Under the pieces are notes generated by a model. That model did not search any database and had not been told where the DNA came from. It was given only the letters and a program-made list of their open reading frames with translations. From positions 1 to 64,000 of the forward strand of contig JANQNW010000001.1 in assembly GCA_028279375.1 (NCBI GenBank): DNA of 64,000 bases, given 5' to 3'. The translations under genes and the position numbers were made by a program. Positions 53,555 through 61,636 of this stretch are shown here, one piece after another (the stretch's first letter is position 1; each line of letters starts with the position of its first letter). Source of the stretch: Phycisphaerales bacterium (GTDB taxonomy: Bacteria; Planctomycetota; Phycisphaerae; Phycisphaerales; UBA1924).

Positions 53555-54616
53555 CTAGCGCTGACGACTCCTCTCTACGTATCTCTTGATCATCAACCCG
53601 ATCCTGTCGAGCGGCAGGACGCGATCAGCGAGCCCGCTCTCGACAATTGCTTTGGGCATGCCGTAGACCGTCGAGGTCTCTTCGTCCTGCGCGAACACGG
53701 CGCCGCCGCGCTCCTTCAGCGACTGGCACGTCGCGAGGCCGTCGCGGCCCATCCCGGTCATGATGACGCCCAGCGCCTGCCCGTCGAATCGGTCGATCGC
53801 CGTTCTGAAGAGGTAGTCGACGGATGGGCGGCAGCCATTCTCATGCGGGTCGTCGGTGATGCTGACGCGCGTGACGTCGCCATTGGCGCGCAGCTTCATA
53901 TGCCTGCCGCCGGGAGCGATCAGGATTCTGCCGGGGATAACCTCATCTCCCTCGGCCGCCTCGGCGACGTCAAGCGCGCACGTCTCATTGAGACGACGTG
54001 CGAGTGAGAGTGTGTACTGCGGAGGCATGTGCTGCACGACCAGCACGGGGACAGCCAGGTCCGCCGGCAACTGGGGAAGCACCTCGTTCAGCGCCGCCGG
54101 GCCGCCCGTCGAACAGCCGATGAGAATGGCGCGACACCCGTGCGTCTCGCGTTCCGATTCTCCTTCCGGGGCCGGCGCGCGTGAAGGACCATGCGCGCCC
54201 TTTCTTCTTGAGAGTCGGAAAGCGTTGATCTTCTCATCGAGGACCTGCTGCAGATGAGAGCGATTCTTCGTGGCGTCACCGCCAGTCGGCTTGAGAACGA
54301 AGTCGAAGGCGCCCTCCAAAAGCGCGTCGGTCGTGACGCGAGCTCCTTCAGAGGTCAGACTGCTCACCATGATCGCCTTCGGCGCCATGCGTCGTTTCTT
54401 GATCTCTCGAAGCACACCGATCCCGTCGAGATCGGGCATCTGGACATCAAGCGTGAGCAGGTCGGGCGAGAGCGCTTCGATCTGCTGCAGCGCCTCATGT
54501 CCATCCTTCGCGAATCCAACAATCTCCACATCGTCTGAATCGCGCAGCACGTTCCGGATCATCTGTCGATAGAGAGCCGAATCATCAACGATGAGAAGTC
54601 GAGTGGGAACGCTCAT
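53555..54616 (-). CDS. cheB: Chemotaxis protein-glutamate methylesterase CheB
   Basis: A 353-residue receptor methylesterase/deamidase. The receiver domain (1-125) has acceptor D57 in LLTLDVQMPD and SSLTSEGA; the catalytic domain (about 165-350) has the Ser motif IGCSTGGPAAL, His in VVQHMPPQYT and Asp in IMTGMGRDG. It reverses CheR methylation on the MCP. The ATG at 54616 overlaps the cheY stop as ATGA. Length is normal. Confidence 0.95.
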   Translation of the reverse strand: MSVPTRLLIVDDSALYRQMIRNVLRDSDDVEIVGFAKDGHEALQQIEALSPDLLTLDVQMPDLDGIGVLREIKKRRMAPKAIMVSSLTSEGARVTTDALLEGAFDFVLKPTGGDATKNRSHLQQVLDEKINAFRLSRRKGAHGPSRAPAPEGESERETHGCRAILIGCSTGGPAALNEVLPQLPADLAVPVLVVQHMPPQYTLSLARRLNETCALDVAEAAEGDEVIPGRILIAPGGRHMKLRANGDVTRVSITDDPHENGCRPSVDYLFRTAIDRFDGQALGVIMTGMGRDGLATCQSLKERGGAVFAQDEETSTVYGMPKAIVESGLADRVLPLDRIGLMIKRYVERSRQR

Positions 54617-54978
54617 GCCGCAAGATGCTTTTCGAAGAGGCCCTGAAGGCGCGCCACGTCGAACGGTTTCACGATGAAATCCATGGCGCCCGACTCGATG
54701 CACTCAGTGAGTTTCTCCCGCTGATCGACGGCGCTGACCATAACCACGTGCGCGTCAGGATCCGCTGCGATCATCTGCTTCAACGCTTCCACACCATCGA
54801 CTTCCGGCATCACGATGTCGAGCGTCACCAGGTCGGGCTTGAGCTGCCGGTACATCTCGACGGCCTCGGCGCCGTTGGCGGCTTCTCCGGCGATCTCCCA
54901 GCCGGCGCGCTCGGCGATGTCCCTGATGCGCTTGCGCATGATGAGGGCGTCATCGACGATGAGCACACGTTTCGCCAT
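54613..54978 (-). CDS. cheY: Response regulator CheY
   Basis: A 121-residue single-domain receiver: IVDDALIMRKR with the acidic pair, D54 in LVTLDIVMPEVDG, VMVSAVDQ, and IVKPFD with the conserved Lys. It carries the CheA signal to the motor or other output. Only 14 bases separate it from cheD upstream, and its stop overlaps cheB. No flagellar genes in the window. Confidence 0.93.
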   Translation of the reverse strand: MAKRVLIVDDALIMRKRIRDIAERAGWEIAGEAANGAEAVEMYRQLKPDLVTLDIVMPEVDGVEALKQMIAADPDAHVVMVSAVDQREKLTECIESGAMDFIVKPFDVARLQGLFEKHLAA

Positions 54979-54992
54979 TGCCCTGCTCCCTG

Positions 54993-55472
54993 TCAGAGTT
55001 GAATCGACTCCGAGCCGACCACTTCGATGGTGACGACGCCGGTGTTGGTCTCCAGCTTCATGCGGCGGCCCTTCTCGCCCCCGCAATGACTGGCCACGAT
55101 CGGCACACGATGTTCTCTTAGCAACGATTCGACCGCATCAATATTCTGGCGCCCCACAGTGTTCGTGGTCGCGGTTGCGAACATGTTGGCTCCACCGGCG
55201 ATGCGCGCCTCGGCCCTGATCGGTCGATCTCCCAACGCCTGCATCTCAGACAGGAGGGCCGGGATCGCCGTATCGACGAACTTCCCCGGGGTGTCCAAGC
55301 GACCGCCCGACGCCGGAAGCACGATATGAGCGAGGCCGCCGATGCGCTGGCGCGCGTCATACAACACGAGACCGATGCAGGAACCCAGCAGCGTGCGCAG
55401 GGTCGCCTCGTCTCTGGCGGCGGCAAGCTCACCCATCTTCAGTGAGCGCGAGATATCCTGCACTCGCGACAT
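54993..55472 (-). CDS. cheD: Chemoreceptor glutamine deamidase CheD
   Basis: A 159-residue cysteine amidase. The catalytic Cys is in RTLLGSCIGLVLYD and the His in GGLAHIVLPAS; GGANMFAT follows. CheD deamidates receptor glutamines and is bound by CheC, whose gene is immediately upstream with a one-base overlap (TGATG). Length is typical. Confidence 0.93.
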   Translation of the reverse strand: MSRVQDISRSLKMGELAAARDEATLRTLLGSCIGLVLYDARQRIGGLAHIVLPASGGRLDTPGKFVDTAIPALLSEMQALGDRPIRAEARIAGGANMFATATTNTVGRQNIDAVESLLREHRVPIVASHCGGEKGRRMKLETNTGVVTIEVVGSESIQL

Positions 55473-56083
55473 CAGCCAACCGGGCTCAACTTGGCCATGG
55501 ACGCAGCGTCAGGAACGAACAGCAACGACCAGTTCATCTGGGCGTCGTCAATGTGAAACTCCGTGTGCGCCATGAGCGCCTGGTCAGTCACAAGCAACTG
55601 GTCCATCAGCGCGAACTCGACGAGGCTCTCGGCGAAGTCCCGGGCGAACGTCGGGGGCGAGGGCACGAGCTCGTTCGGTTCGCCGGCCTCCTCCGGCAGC
55701 GCTCTGATCATGGCGTTCAGATACGCGCAACAGACGATATTCGTCGTTTCGAGCGCGGCCGATCGCTCCATCTCACCCCAGGCGTCGGCGGATCCCCGGG
55801 GCTGGCCGAGGAGGGCGTCCGCCAGAGCGAGACCACTGGCGTCATCGAACGCAAGAATCAAATGTCCTGTCAGGCGCCCGCGCATTTCCGTCGCACAGAA
55901 GCAAATTGGCTCCTCGGCGGTTCCCAGCACGCTCGTCGCCTGTTCGAGCGGCAACTGCTCGACATCATGTACGGTGATGCGCGTCGGCCGATTGATCCAT
56001 TTTCCAAGCGCCTCGGATGCTTGCGCAGCGCCTTCGTGCAGCGCGGCGCCGATCCGCTCGAGCTGCCCTGCTGACAGATTCAT
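55472..56083 (-). CDS. cheC: CheC-like phosphatase
   Basis: A 203-residue CheC/CheX-family protein. The phosphatase signature E-x2-N appears in ALETTNIVCCAYLNAM near residue 118; a second classical copy is not obvious, so it may be a single-site CheC. It should remove phosphate from CheY-P and bind CheD. The gene overlaps cheA at its start (ATGA) and cheD at its end. CheC-type rather than CheZ-type dephosphorylation is used. Confidence 0.82.
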   Translation of the reverse strand: MNLSAGQLERIGAALHEGAAQASEALGKWINRPTRITVHDVEQLPLEQATSVLGTAEEPICFCATEMRGRLTGHLILAFDDASGLALADALLGQPRGSADAWGEMERSAALETTNIVCCAYLNAMIRALPEEAGEPNELVPSPPTFARDFAESLVEFALMDQLLVTDQALMAHTEFHIDDAQMNWSLLFVPDAASMAKLSPVG

Positions 56084-58473
56084 GTCGTTGTCCTCCCCGC
56101 ACGGGCCACAGCGAGATCCATGATCGTCGCCACATCGAGCATAAGGCAAACATCACCGTCGCCGAGAATGCTCGCGCCGGAGAGGCCCTGAATGTGCACG
56201 AAGTTCTCCGACAGCGACTTGATCACGAGCTCCTGACTTCCGATGAGCGTGTCGACACGGAGCCCCATGGTTCTTGCGCCAGCCTGCAGGATGACCGCCT
56301 GTATCTCCTGCTCGGCCTGCGAGGCGATAGGCTGCTGAGCGAAATCTGACCAGTCGAAGATCTCATCGACGCTGACGAGTGGAATGAACTCGCCCCGCAC
56401 GTCGATCGTCTGCTTGCCGCGCACAGTCAGGATGTCGCGTTCGTTCACCGAAACGATCTCCCGGACATCGTCGATCGGCATCGAAAAGACAACCTCGCGC
56501 ACTCGAACGAGAAGGCTATTGATGATCGCAAGCGTCAGCGGAAGCCTGATGACGAAGGCCGCACCCTCGCCAGGTGTCGACTCGACATCGATATGACCGT
56601 TGAGGTCAGTGATTCGAGCCTTGACGGCGTCCATTCCGACGCCTCGACCTGAGATGTCCGTCACCTTCGATGCGGTGCTGAATCCGGCATGCCATATGTA
56701 CTCCAGCGCCCGCGCATCCGGCAGTTCCCGCGCAGCGCCTTCACTGAGCAGGCCCTTGCTGGCGATCTTGGCCCGGATCTTGTCAGGATCAATACCTCCA
56801 CCGTCGTCGATGACGCGAATGAAGACGTTGTTCCCGCTGTGCGAAGCTTCAAGTGAGATGACGCCCGTCTCCGATTTGCCGCGCTTGATGCGCACATCCG
56901 GATCTTCGATGCCATGGTCGAGTGAGTTGCGCACCAGATGGACAAGCGGCTCACCGAGCTCGTCGATCATGCGCTTGTCGAGTTCCGTCTTCTCGCCGCT
57001 GATGACTAGCTCGACCTGCCGACCACGCTCTGTGGAGAGATCCCGAACGACGCGCCGGAATCGGTTGAAGAGGGGCGCCACCGGCACCATCCGCGTGTCG
57101 AGAACGCTCTGCTGCAGACTGTCGGAGATGCGAGTCAACTGATCGATCGCCTCACCGATCTGGGCGAAGCCGCGCCGTCCTCCGGCAAGCGCCTGCTCCT
57201 GTTCTTCGATGAAACGGAGTCCGGCTTTGAGTTCCGCGATATCAGCGGTCCATTCGCCGTTGGTCGCGGTCTCCAGATGTTCGATGGTCCTGCGCAGGCT
57301 CTCGCTGAAATCGCGGGAGCGACTCGACATGTGCCGTGCGGCGAACACGGGCTTCACCTGGTTTGCGACTTCGGCGAAGCGTGCGCGATTGATGACCAGT
57401 TCACCTGTCAAATTGAGCAGGTTGTCCAGCCGATCGATATCGACGCGCATTGTCTCCGCCAGCTTCGATCGCTCCGGGCGATCGGCAGCCGGGGCGCCGG
57501 ACGGCGCGGGTCGCGTCTGTGATTCGTCCGGCGCTCCGGCGGCAGGCGCCGTCTCCGACGGATCTCCGGACTCCGGCGCTGTGTCCGGCTCCGCGTCTGG
57601 CTTCTGCTCCGGTTCGATCATCTCCTCGGACGCCGGCGCGTCGGCGGCAGCGATGACGTGCGTCACCTCAAATCCATTACCGGAGTCACTGGTCACCACG
57701 GCCGAGAGATCGAACTCATGAACGCCATCAACGTCGGCGGCGCTCCGGATTGAAGCCGGATCTCGCTCCGTTGCGAGAACGATCTGAATCTCCGAGAGAT
57801 CGTCCATCTGTTCGAGCTCATCCGCCGAAGGGCGAAGCGAGACGATCTGACCGAGATCAGAAAGGCGCGCGACGATCAGGCGCGCTTTGAGATCGGCAAG
57901 GGGAAGGCCTGGCTCGAAGCGAATGAAGAGGTGGTACCCCGGTTCCGTAAGCGCCTGTTCGGCCGGAACACCAGCTGGACTCAACGCAGGCGCCTCCATT
58001 GGGTCCGCCAGCTCCGATGACTCCGATGAAGCGTTGACAGACGCCGGCTGCTCGTGCGCCGCCTTCTCGAGCTCTTTCAACTCCGTTAGCAACTCTGCGG
58101 AGCTTCCGAGCGCCGTCCCCGAGCGAAGACGTCGCACACACTCGCGGAGGAAATCGATGCATCGCAACACGAGGTTCATGGTTGGCTCGTCCAGCCTCTC
58201 GACACCTGAGCGAAATCGCTCGAAGCGGCTCTCCAAATGATGCGTCAGGGCCGTGATGCTGTCGAGACCCATCATGCCCGCAGAGCCCTTGATCGAGTGG
58301 ATCATCCGGAACGCTTCGTTGAGCTGCCCGGCGTCATCGGGCGACTGCTCAAGTTCGAGCAGGCATTCCGTCAGCCCGTCGAGCTGCTCCTCGGTCTCGT
58401 CCATGAAGACCTGCAGATACTCCGCCATCTCATCGGAGATCGATTCACCAAAATGTCCTCGATCATCACTCAC
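56080..58473 (-). CDS. cheA: Chemotaxis histidine kinase CheA
   Basis: A 797-residue kinase. P1 HPt domain with phospho-His H59 in MIHSIKGSAGMMG; a central region with an Asp/Glu/Pro-rich linker (about 280-340); dimerisation helices (about 345-410); HATPase domain with NSLDHGIED (N box), DDGGGID (G1), and GRGVGMDAVK (G2); and a C-terminal CheW-like P5 domain (about 650-790). The region after P1 is long, with a possible P2 CheY/CheB-binding domain at about 180-275. ATG overlaps the cheR stop as ATGA. Confidence 0.95.
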   Translation of the reverse strand: MSDDRGHFGESISDEMAEYLQVFMDETEEQLDGLTECLLELEQSPDDAGQLNEAFRMIHSIKGSAGMMGLDSITALTHHLESRFERFRSGVERLDEPTMNLVLRCIDFLRECVRRLRSGTALGSSAELLTELKELEKAAHEQPASVNASSESSELADPMEAPALSPAGVPAEQALTEPGYHLFIRFEPGLPLADLKARLIVARLSDLGQIVSLRPSADELEQMDDLSEIQIVLATERDPASIRSAADVDGVHEFDLSAVVTSDSGNGFEVTHVIAAADAPASEEMIEPEQKPDAEPDTAPESGDPSETAPAAGAPDESQTRPAPSGAPAADRPERSKLAETMRVDIDRLDNLLNLTGELVINRARFAEVANQVKPVFAARHMSSRSRDFSESLRRTIEHLETATNGEWTADIAELKAGLRFIEEQEQALAGGRRGFAQIGEAIDQLTRISDSLQQSVLDTRMVPVAPLFNRFRRVVRDLSTERGRQVELVISGEKTELDKRMIDELGEPLVHLVRNSLDHGIEDPDVRIKRGKSETGVISLEASHSGNNVFIRVIDDGGGIDPDKIRAKIASKGLLSEGAARELPDARALEYIWHAGFSTASKVTDISGRGVGMDAVKARITDLNGHIDVESTPGEGAAFVIRLPLTLAIINSLLVRVREVVFSMPIDDVREIVSVNERDILTVRGKQTIDVRGEFIPLVSVDEIFDWSDFAQQPIASQAEQEIQAVILQAGARTMGLRVDTLIGSQELVIKSLSENFVHIQGLSGASILGDGDVCLMLDVATIMDLAVARAGRTTT

Positions 58474-59315
58474 GTCGTCAACGGCTTCTGATAGAGAAAC
58501 GGCTTCACTCGCTCGAGCGGCTCGAGCATGTTGTAGATGCCTTCTGAAGGGCCGACGACGAGATAGCCGCCCGGCGCCAGCGCATCAATCAGATTGCGGA
58601 TCGCAATCTGCTTGGAGGCCTTATCGAAGTAGATCAGGACATTGCGGATAAAGACGCAATCGAAGGGTCCGTCCGCCATCGGCGTCAGCAGGTTGTGAGG
58701 ACGCAGCTCCACCAGGTCCTTGACTTCGCTCGTGACCTGCCAGCGCTGGTCCTCGTCCGGCTCTTCGAAGAAGCGTCTGAATCGCCCCTGCGACACCGCC
58801 TCGACGGCGCGAGCGCGGAAGCTGCCGATACGAGCCTCCTCAAGCGCATGCTCGCTGATGTCCGTCCCGACGACCTTCAGATCCCAGTCTCGGAGGCGCG
58901 CCCTGTTTTCGAGCAGGCAGATGGCGATCGAGTATGGCTCGGCGCCGGTAGCGCATCCCGCTGACCAGATGCGCAGTGAGCGCTGACGCTTCCCGCGCAG
59001 CGCCGCTGAGACAACTTCCGTGAGATACTGCGTGCGCAGCCACTCGAAATGCGCATCCGTGCGAAAGAAGAAGGTCTCATTTGTCGTGATGGCGTCGATA
59101 AATCGCTGGGCTTCATCACTTCCCTGCGGCGAGGTGATGAGCTTGAAATAATCTTCGAAGCTCTGACCTTCCTGAAGCCGCCGCCGAATGCGATTGCTCA
59201 GCAGCGTCATCCGGTTCTCGGAGACGTGAATGCCGGTCGTCTTGTAGATCAGGCCGCAGAATTGATGAAACTGCGGCTGATCGAGCTGCCTGAGATTCGT
59301 CAGCCCCTTCGCCAC
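58470..59315 (-). CDS. cheR: Chemotaxis methyltransferase CheR
   Basis: A 281-residue SAM-dependent methyltransferase that methylates receptor glutamates. It has the N-terminal CheR helical domain (1-75, with the FCGLIYKTTGIHVSENR motif), TTNETFFFRT, WSAGCATGAEPYSIA (SAM site), GTDISEHALEEA and VFIRNVLIYFD. The start is GTG at 59315, one base after the MCP stop, with GAGG six bases upstream; the open frame extends further but overlaps the MCP gene. Length fits the family. Confidence 0.93.
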   Translation of the reverse strand: MAKGLTNLRQLDQPQFHQFCGLIYKTTGIHVSENRMTLLSNRIRRRLQEGQSFEDYFKLITSPQGSDEAQRFIDAITTNETFFFRTDAHFEWLRTQYLTEVVSAALRGKRQRSLRIWSAGCATGAEPYSIAICLLENRARLRDWDLKVVGTDISEHALEEARIGSFRARAVEAVSQGRFRRFFEEPDEDQRWQVTSEVKDLVELRPHNLLTPMADGPFDCVFIRNVLIYFDKASKQIAIRNLIDALAPGGYLVVGPSEGIYNMLEPLERVKPFLYQKPLTT

Positions 59316-59316
59316 A

Positions 59317-60906
59317 TCAGGCCTCGAACTTCGCCACCAAATCCTGCAGGCTCTGCGCCTGGGCGCCCAGTTGCTCGGCGCTGGCGGCGAGCTCTTCTGC
59401 GCTGACGGCGCCGTTCTCCGTCGTATCGGAGACGGACTTGATCGCCGATTGCACCTGCTCGGCGCTCGCCGACTGCATCTCAGTTTGCTTGGCGATCTCT
59501 GTGATGTCGTCTGCGCTCTGGGTGACGGCGTCGACAATCGTCGTCAGAGACGAACCGACCTTCTCAGAAAGCTGCGCGCCTTCCGAGACGCGTCGAGACG
59601 ATTCCTTGATGAGCTGCGTGATCTCCTTCGCGGCCTCGCTGGAGCGCTCCGCGAGTTTCCGCACTTCGTCCGCGACGACTGCGAATCCCAGACCATGCTC
59701 GCCCGCGCGCGCGGCCTCGATGGCGGCGTTCAACGCCAGCAGATTCGTCTGACTGGAAATCTCGCTGATGACCTGAATGATGTCATTGATCTGCTCACTC
59801 GATTTCTCGATCAGGCGCATGGCGTTGATGGCTTCGCTCACGGTCTGACTGCTCTCACGCGCGGACTCAGCCGTGTCGTCAGCCTGCTCCTTCGCCTTGG
59901 CCGCGCTCTGCGCAATCACGCGAATGGAGTTGGTGAGCTCATCGATTGAGGCGTTCATCTCCTCCACCGACGCCGCCTGGGTCTGAGCGCCGTCGCTCAG
60001 GTTCGAACTGCTCTCGGCGACAACACGCGATCCTTCCGTGAACTGATTCGCGGTCTCGACCACCTGGAGCGTCAACTCCTTGGTCCGGCGATGCTGCTCG
60101 TCGGCGGCCTGTTGCAGGCGCACGCGATCTGTGACATCGGTCGCGAACTTCACCACCTTGTAAGGACGGCCGTTGAGATCGAGAATCGGGTTGTAGCTCG
60201 CCTGGATCCAAACCTCGCGACCACCCTTGCCAAGGCGTTTGAATTCTGCGGAGATGAATTCGCCTCGATTCAACTTCTCCCAGAACTCACGATACTCGGC
60301 GCTGTTTCGGAATTCGTCATCAACAAAGAGGCCGTGATGGCGACCCTGGACCTCGTCGAGCGTGTATCCCATCGGCTTCAGGAAGTTCTCGTTGGCCGTG
60401 ATGATCGTGCCGTCCATGTTGAACTCGATCACCGCCTGCGACTCACGGATCGCGGCAATCTGACCTTCATAGTCTGCGTTGCGGAGTTTCTGTTCCGTAA
60501 CGTCCGTCGCAAACTTCACGACCTTGTAGGGCCGCCCGCTCTCGTCAAGGATCGGGTTGTAGCTCGCCTGAATCCAGACCTCTCGCCCGTGCTTCCCGAG
60601 GCGGCGGAACTCCGCGGCAATGTACTCGCCCCGGTTCAGTCGCTCCCAGAAGTTCCTGTACTCATCGCTGGCGCCTGTCGCTTCGTCTACGAACATGCGG
60701 TGGTGCTTCCCACGAATCTCGTCAAGCGTGTATCCCATTGACCGCAGAAAGTTCTCATTCGCGGTGAGAATCGTCCCGTCCATCTCGAACTCGATGACGG
60801 CTTGCGAGCGGTTGATCGCTTTGATCTGGCCCTCGAGGTCATGATCGCGCCGACGCGATGAGCCCACTGGATCGGGAGATTTGCTGCCGAGGCTGATAGA
60901 GGTCAT
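59317..60906 (-). CDS. Soluble twin-PAS methyl-accepting chemotaxis protein
   Basis: A 529-residue receptor with no signal peptide or membrane span. Two PAS domains in tandem (about 25-140 and 147-262) are very similar, each with a PAC end [11 protein letters not shown]...[14 protein letters not shown], as in Aer2-like sensors. The coiled-coil signalling domain follows, with the tip [39 protein letters not shown]. It should sense an intracellular or diffusible signal (redox, gas or ligand) with CheW and CheA. It overlaps cheW by four bases. No C-terminal CheR-tethering pentapeptide is seen. Confidence 0.93.
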   Translation of the reverse strand: MTSISLGSKSPDPVGSSRRRDHDLEGQIKAINRSQAVIEFEMDGTILTANENFLRSMGYTLDEIRGKHHRMFVDEATGASDEYRNFWERLNRGEYIAAEFRRLGKHGREVWIQASYNPILDESGRPYKVVKFATDVTEQKLRNADYEGQIAAIRESQAVIEFNMDGTIITANENFLKPMGYTLDEVQGRHHGLFVDDEFRNSAEYREFWEKLNRGEFISAEFKRLGKGGREVWIQASYNPILDLNGRPYKVVKFATDVTDRVRLQQAADEQHRRTKELTLQVVETANQFTEGSRVVAESSSNLSDGAQTQAASVEEMNASIDELTNSIRVIAQSAAKAKEQADDTAESARESSQTVSEAINAMRLIEKSSEQINDIIQVISEISSQTNLLALNAAIEAARAGEHGLGFAVVADEVRKLAERSSEAAKEITQLIKESSRRVSEGAQLSEKVGSSLTTIVDAVTQSADDITEIAKQTEMQSASAEQVQSAIKSVSDTTENGAVSAEELAASAEQLGAQAQSLQDLVAKFEA

Positions 60907-61406
60907 TCGGGGAGCTCCTGCCGGCCAGAGGCGACCGGCGTGATGCGTTCGAGTTGGTCTGGATTGAGCAGTTTGTTGATATCAAGCAGAACGACGAGAT
61001 CGCCATCCAGCCTGGCGAAGCCGGAGATGTAGTCGGCCCCGTCAGCGGTGACGGTCTGCGGCGCCGGCTGGATGTCTTCATGAGGGATTCGCACGACCTG
61101 CGAGACGACGTCAACGACGCAGCCCATCGTTCGTTCCCCGACGTTCACAACGATCGTGCGCGTCTCGTCGTCAATAGGCTTCGGTTCAAGGCCGAAGAGC
61201 GTGCGGAGATTGATGATCGGGATGATCGAGCCGCGCAGGTTGCTGACGCCCTCACAGAATGCCGGCGACTGCGGCGTGCGCGTGACCTTCTCGAGGATCA
61301 CGATCTCCTGGATCTCCTCGATCCGGAATGCATATGTCTGATCGTCGAGCTCGAATCCGACGAACTGCGAGGTGTCGTTCTTCTGCGTCACCGCATGCCC
61401 GGACAT
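60903..61406 (-). CDS. cheW: Chemotaxis adaptor CheW
   Basis: A 167-residue adaptor that links the receptor to CheA. It has the family core: [54 protein letters not shown] and [24 protein letters not shown] eight bases ahead of ATG at 61406 decides the start. It is the first gene of the operon and has a well-spaced promoter about 60 bases upstream. Confidence 0.94.
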   Translation of the reverse strand: MSGHAVTQKNDTSQFVGFELDDQTYAFRIEEIQEIVILEKVTRTPQSPAFCEGVSNLRGSIIPIINLRTLFGLEPKPIDDETRTIVVNVGERTMGCVVDVVSQVVRIPHEDIQPAPQTVTADGADYISGFARLDGDLVVLLDINKLLNPDQLERITPVASGRQELPE

Positions 61407-61471
61407 GGGATAAGTCCTTCTCAGTTCAGGATCTGCGCGCTTCAGTAGATTCCGACTCCCCACCGATAACG

Positions 61472-61500
61472 ATTGTATATCTGTGAGGGACCTGAACCAA
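61472..61500 (-). promoter_or_regulatory. Sigma70-type promoter of the chemosensory operon
   Basis: On the minus strand TTGGTT (61495-61500) and TACAAT (61472-61477) are 17 bases apart, giving a leader of about 60 bases before cheW. Confidence 0.6.
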
Positions 61501-61501
61501 G

Positions 61502-61559
61502 ACAGGAGCACGAAGATGCCGACTCGATCTCCTGTGGCCTCGCGTCCGGATAACAGGAG
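61502..61559. promoter_or_regulatory. Repeated ACAGGAG sites between cheW and the exporter gene
   Basis: ACAGGAG at 61502-61508 and 61553-61559 (plus) and its complement CTCCTGT at 61529-61535 give three sites 24-27 bases apart. They lie beside the che promoter and ahead of the exporter gene and could be regulator binding sites. Confidence 0.3.
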
Positions 61560-61636
61560 CGAATCGGACCTTGAGAGGCGAGTCGAGGCGAGCAGACCTC
61601 CGATTGGAGCGCCCGTCGAATTACTCTGGGGGGCTG

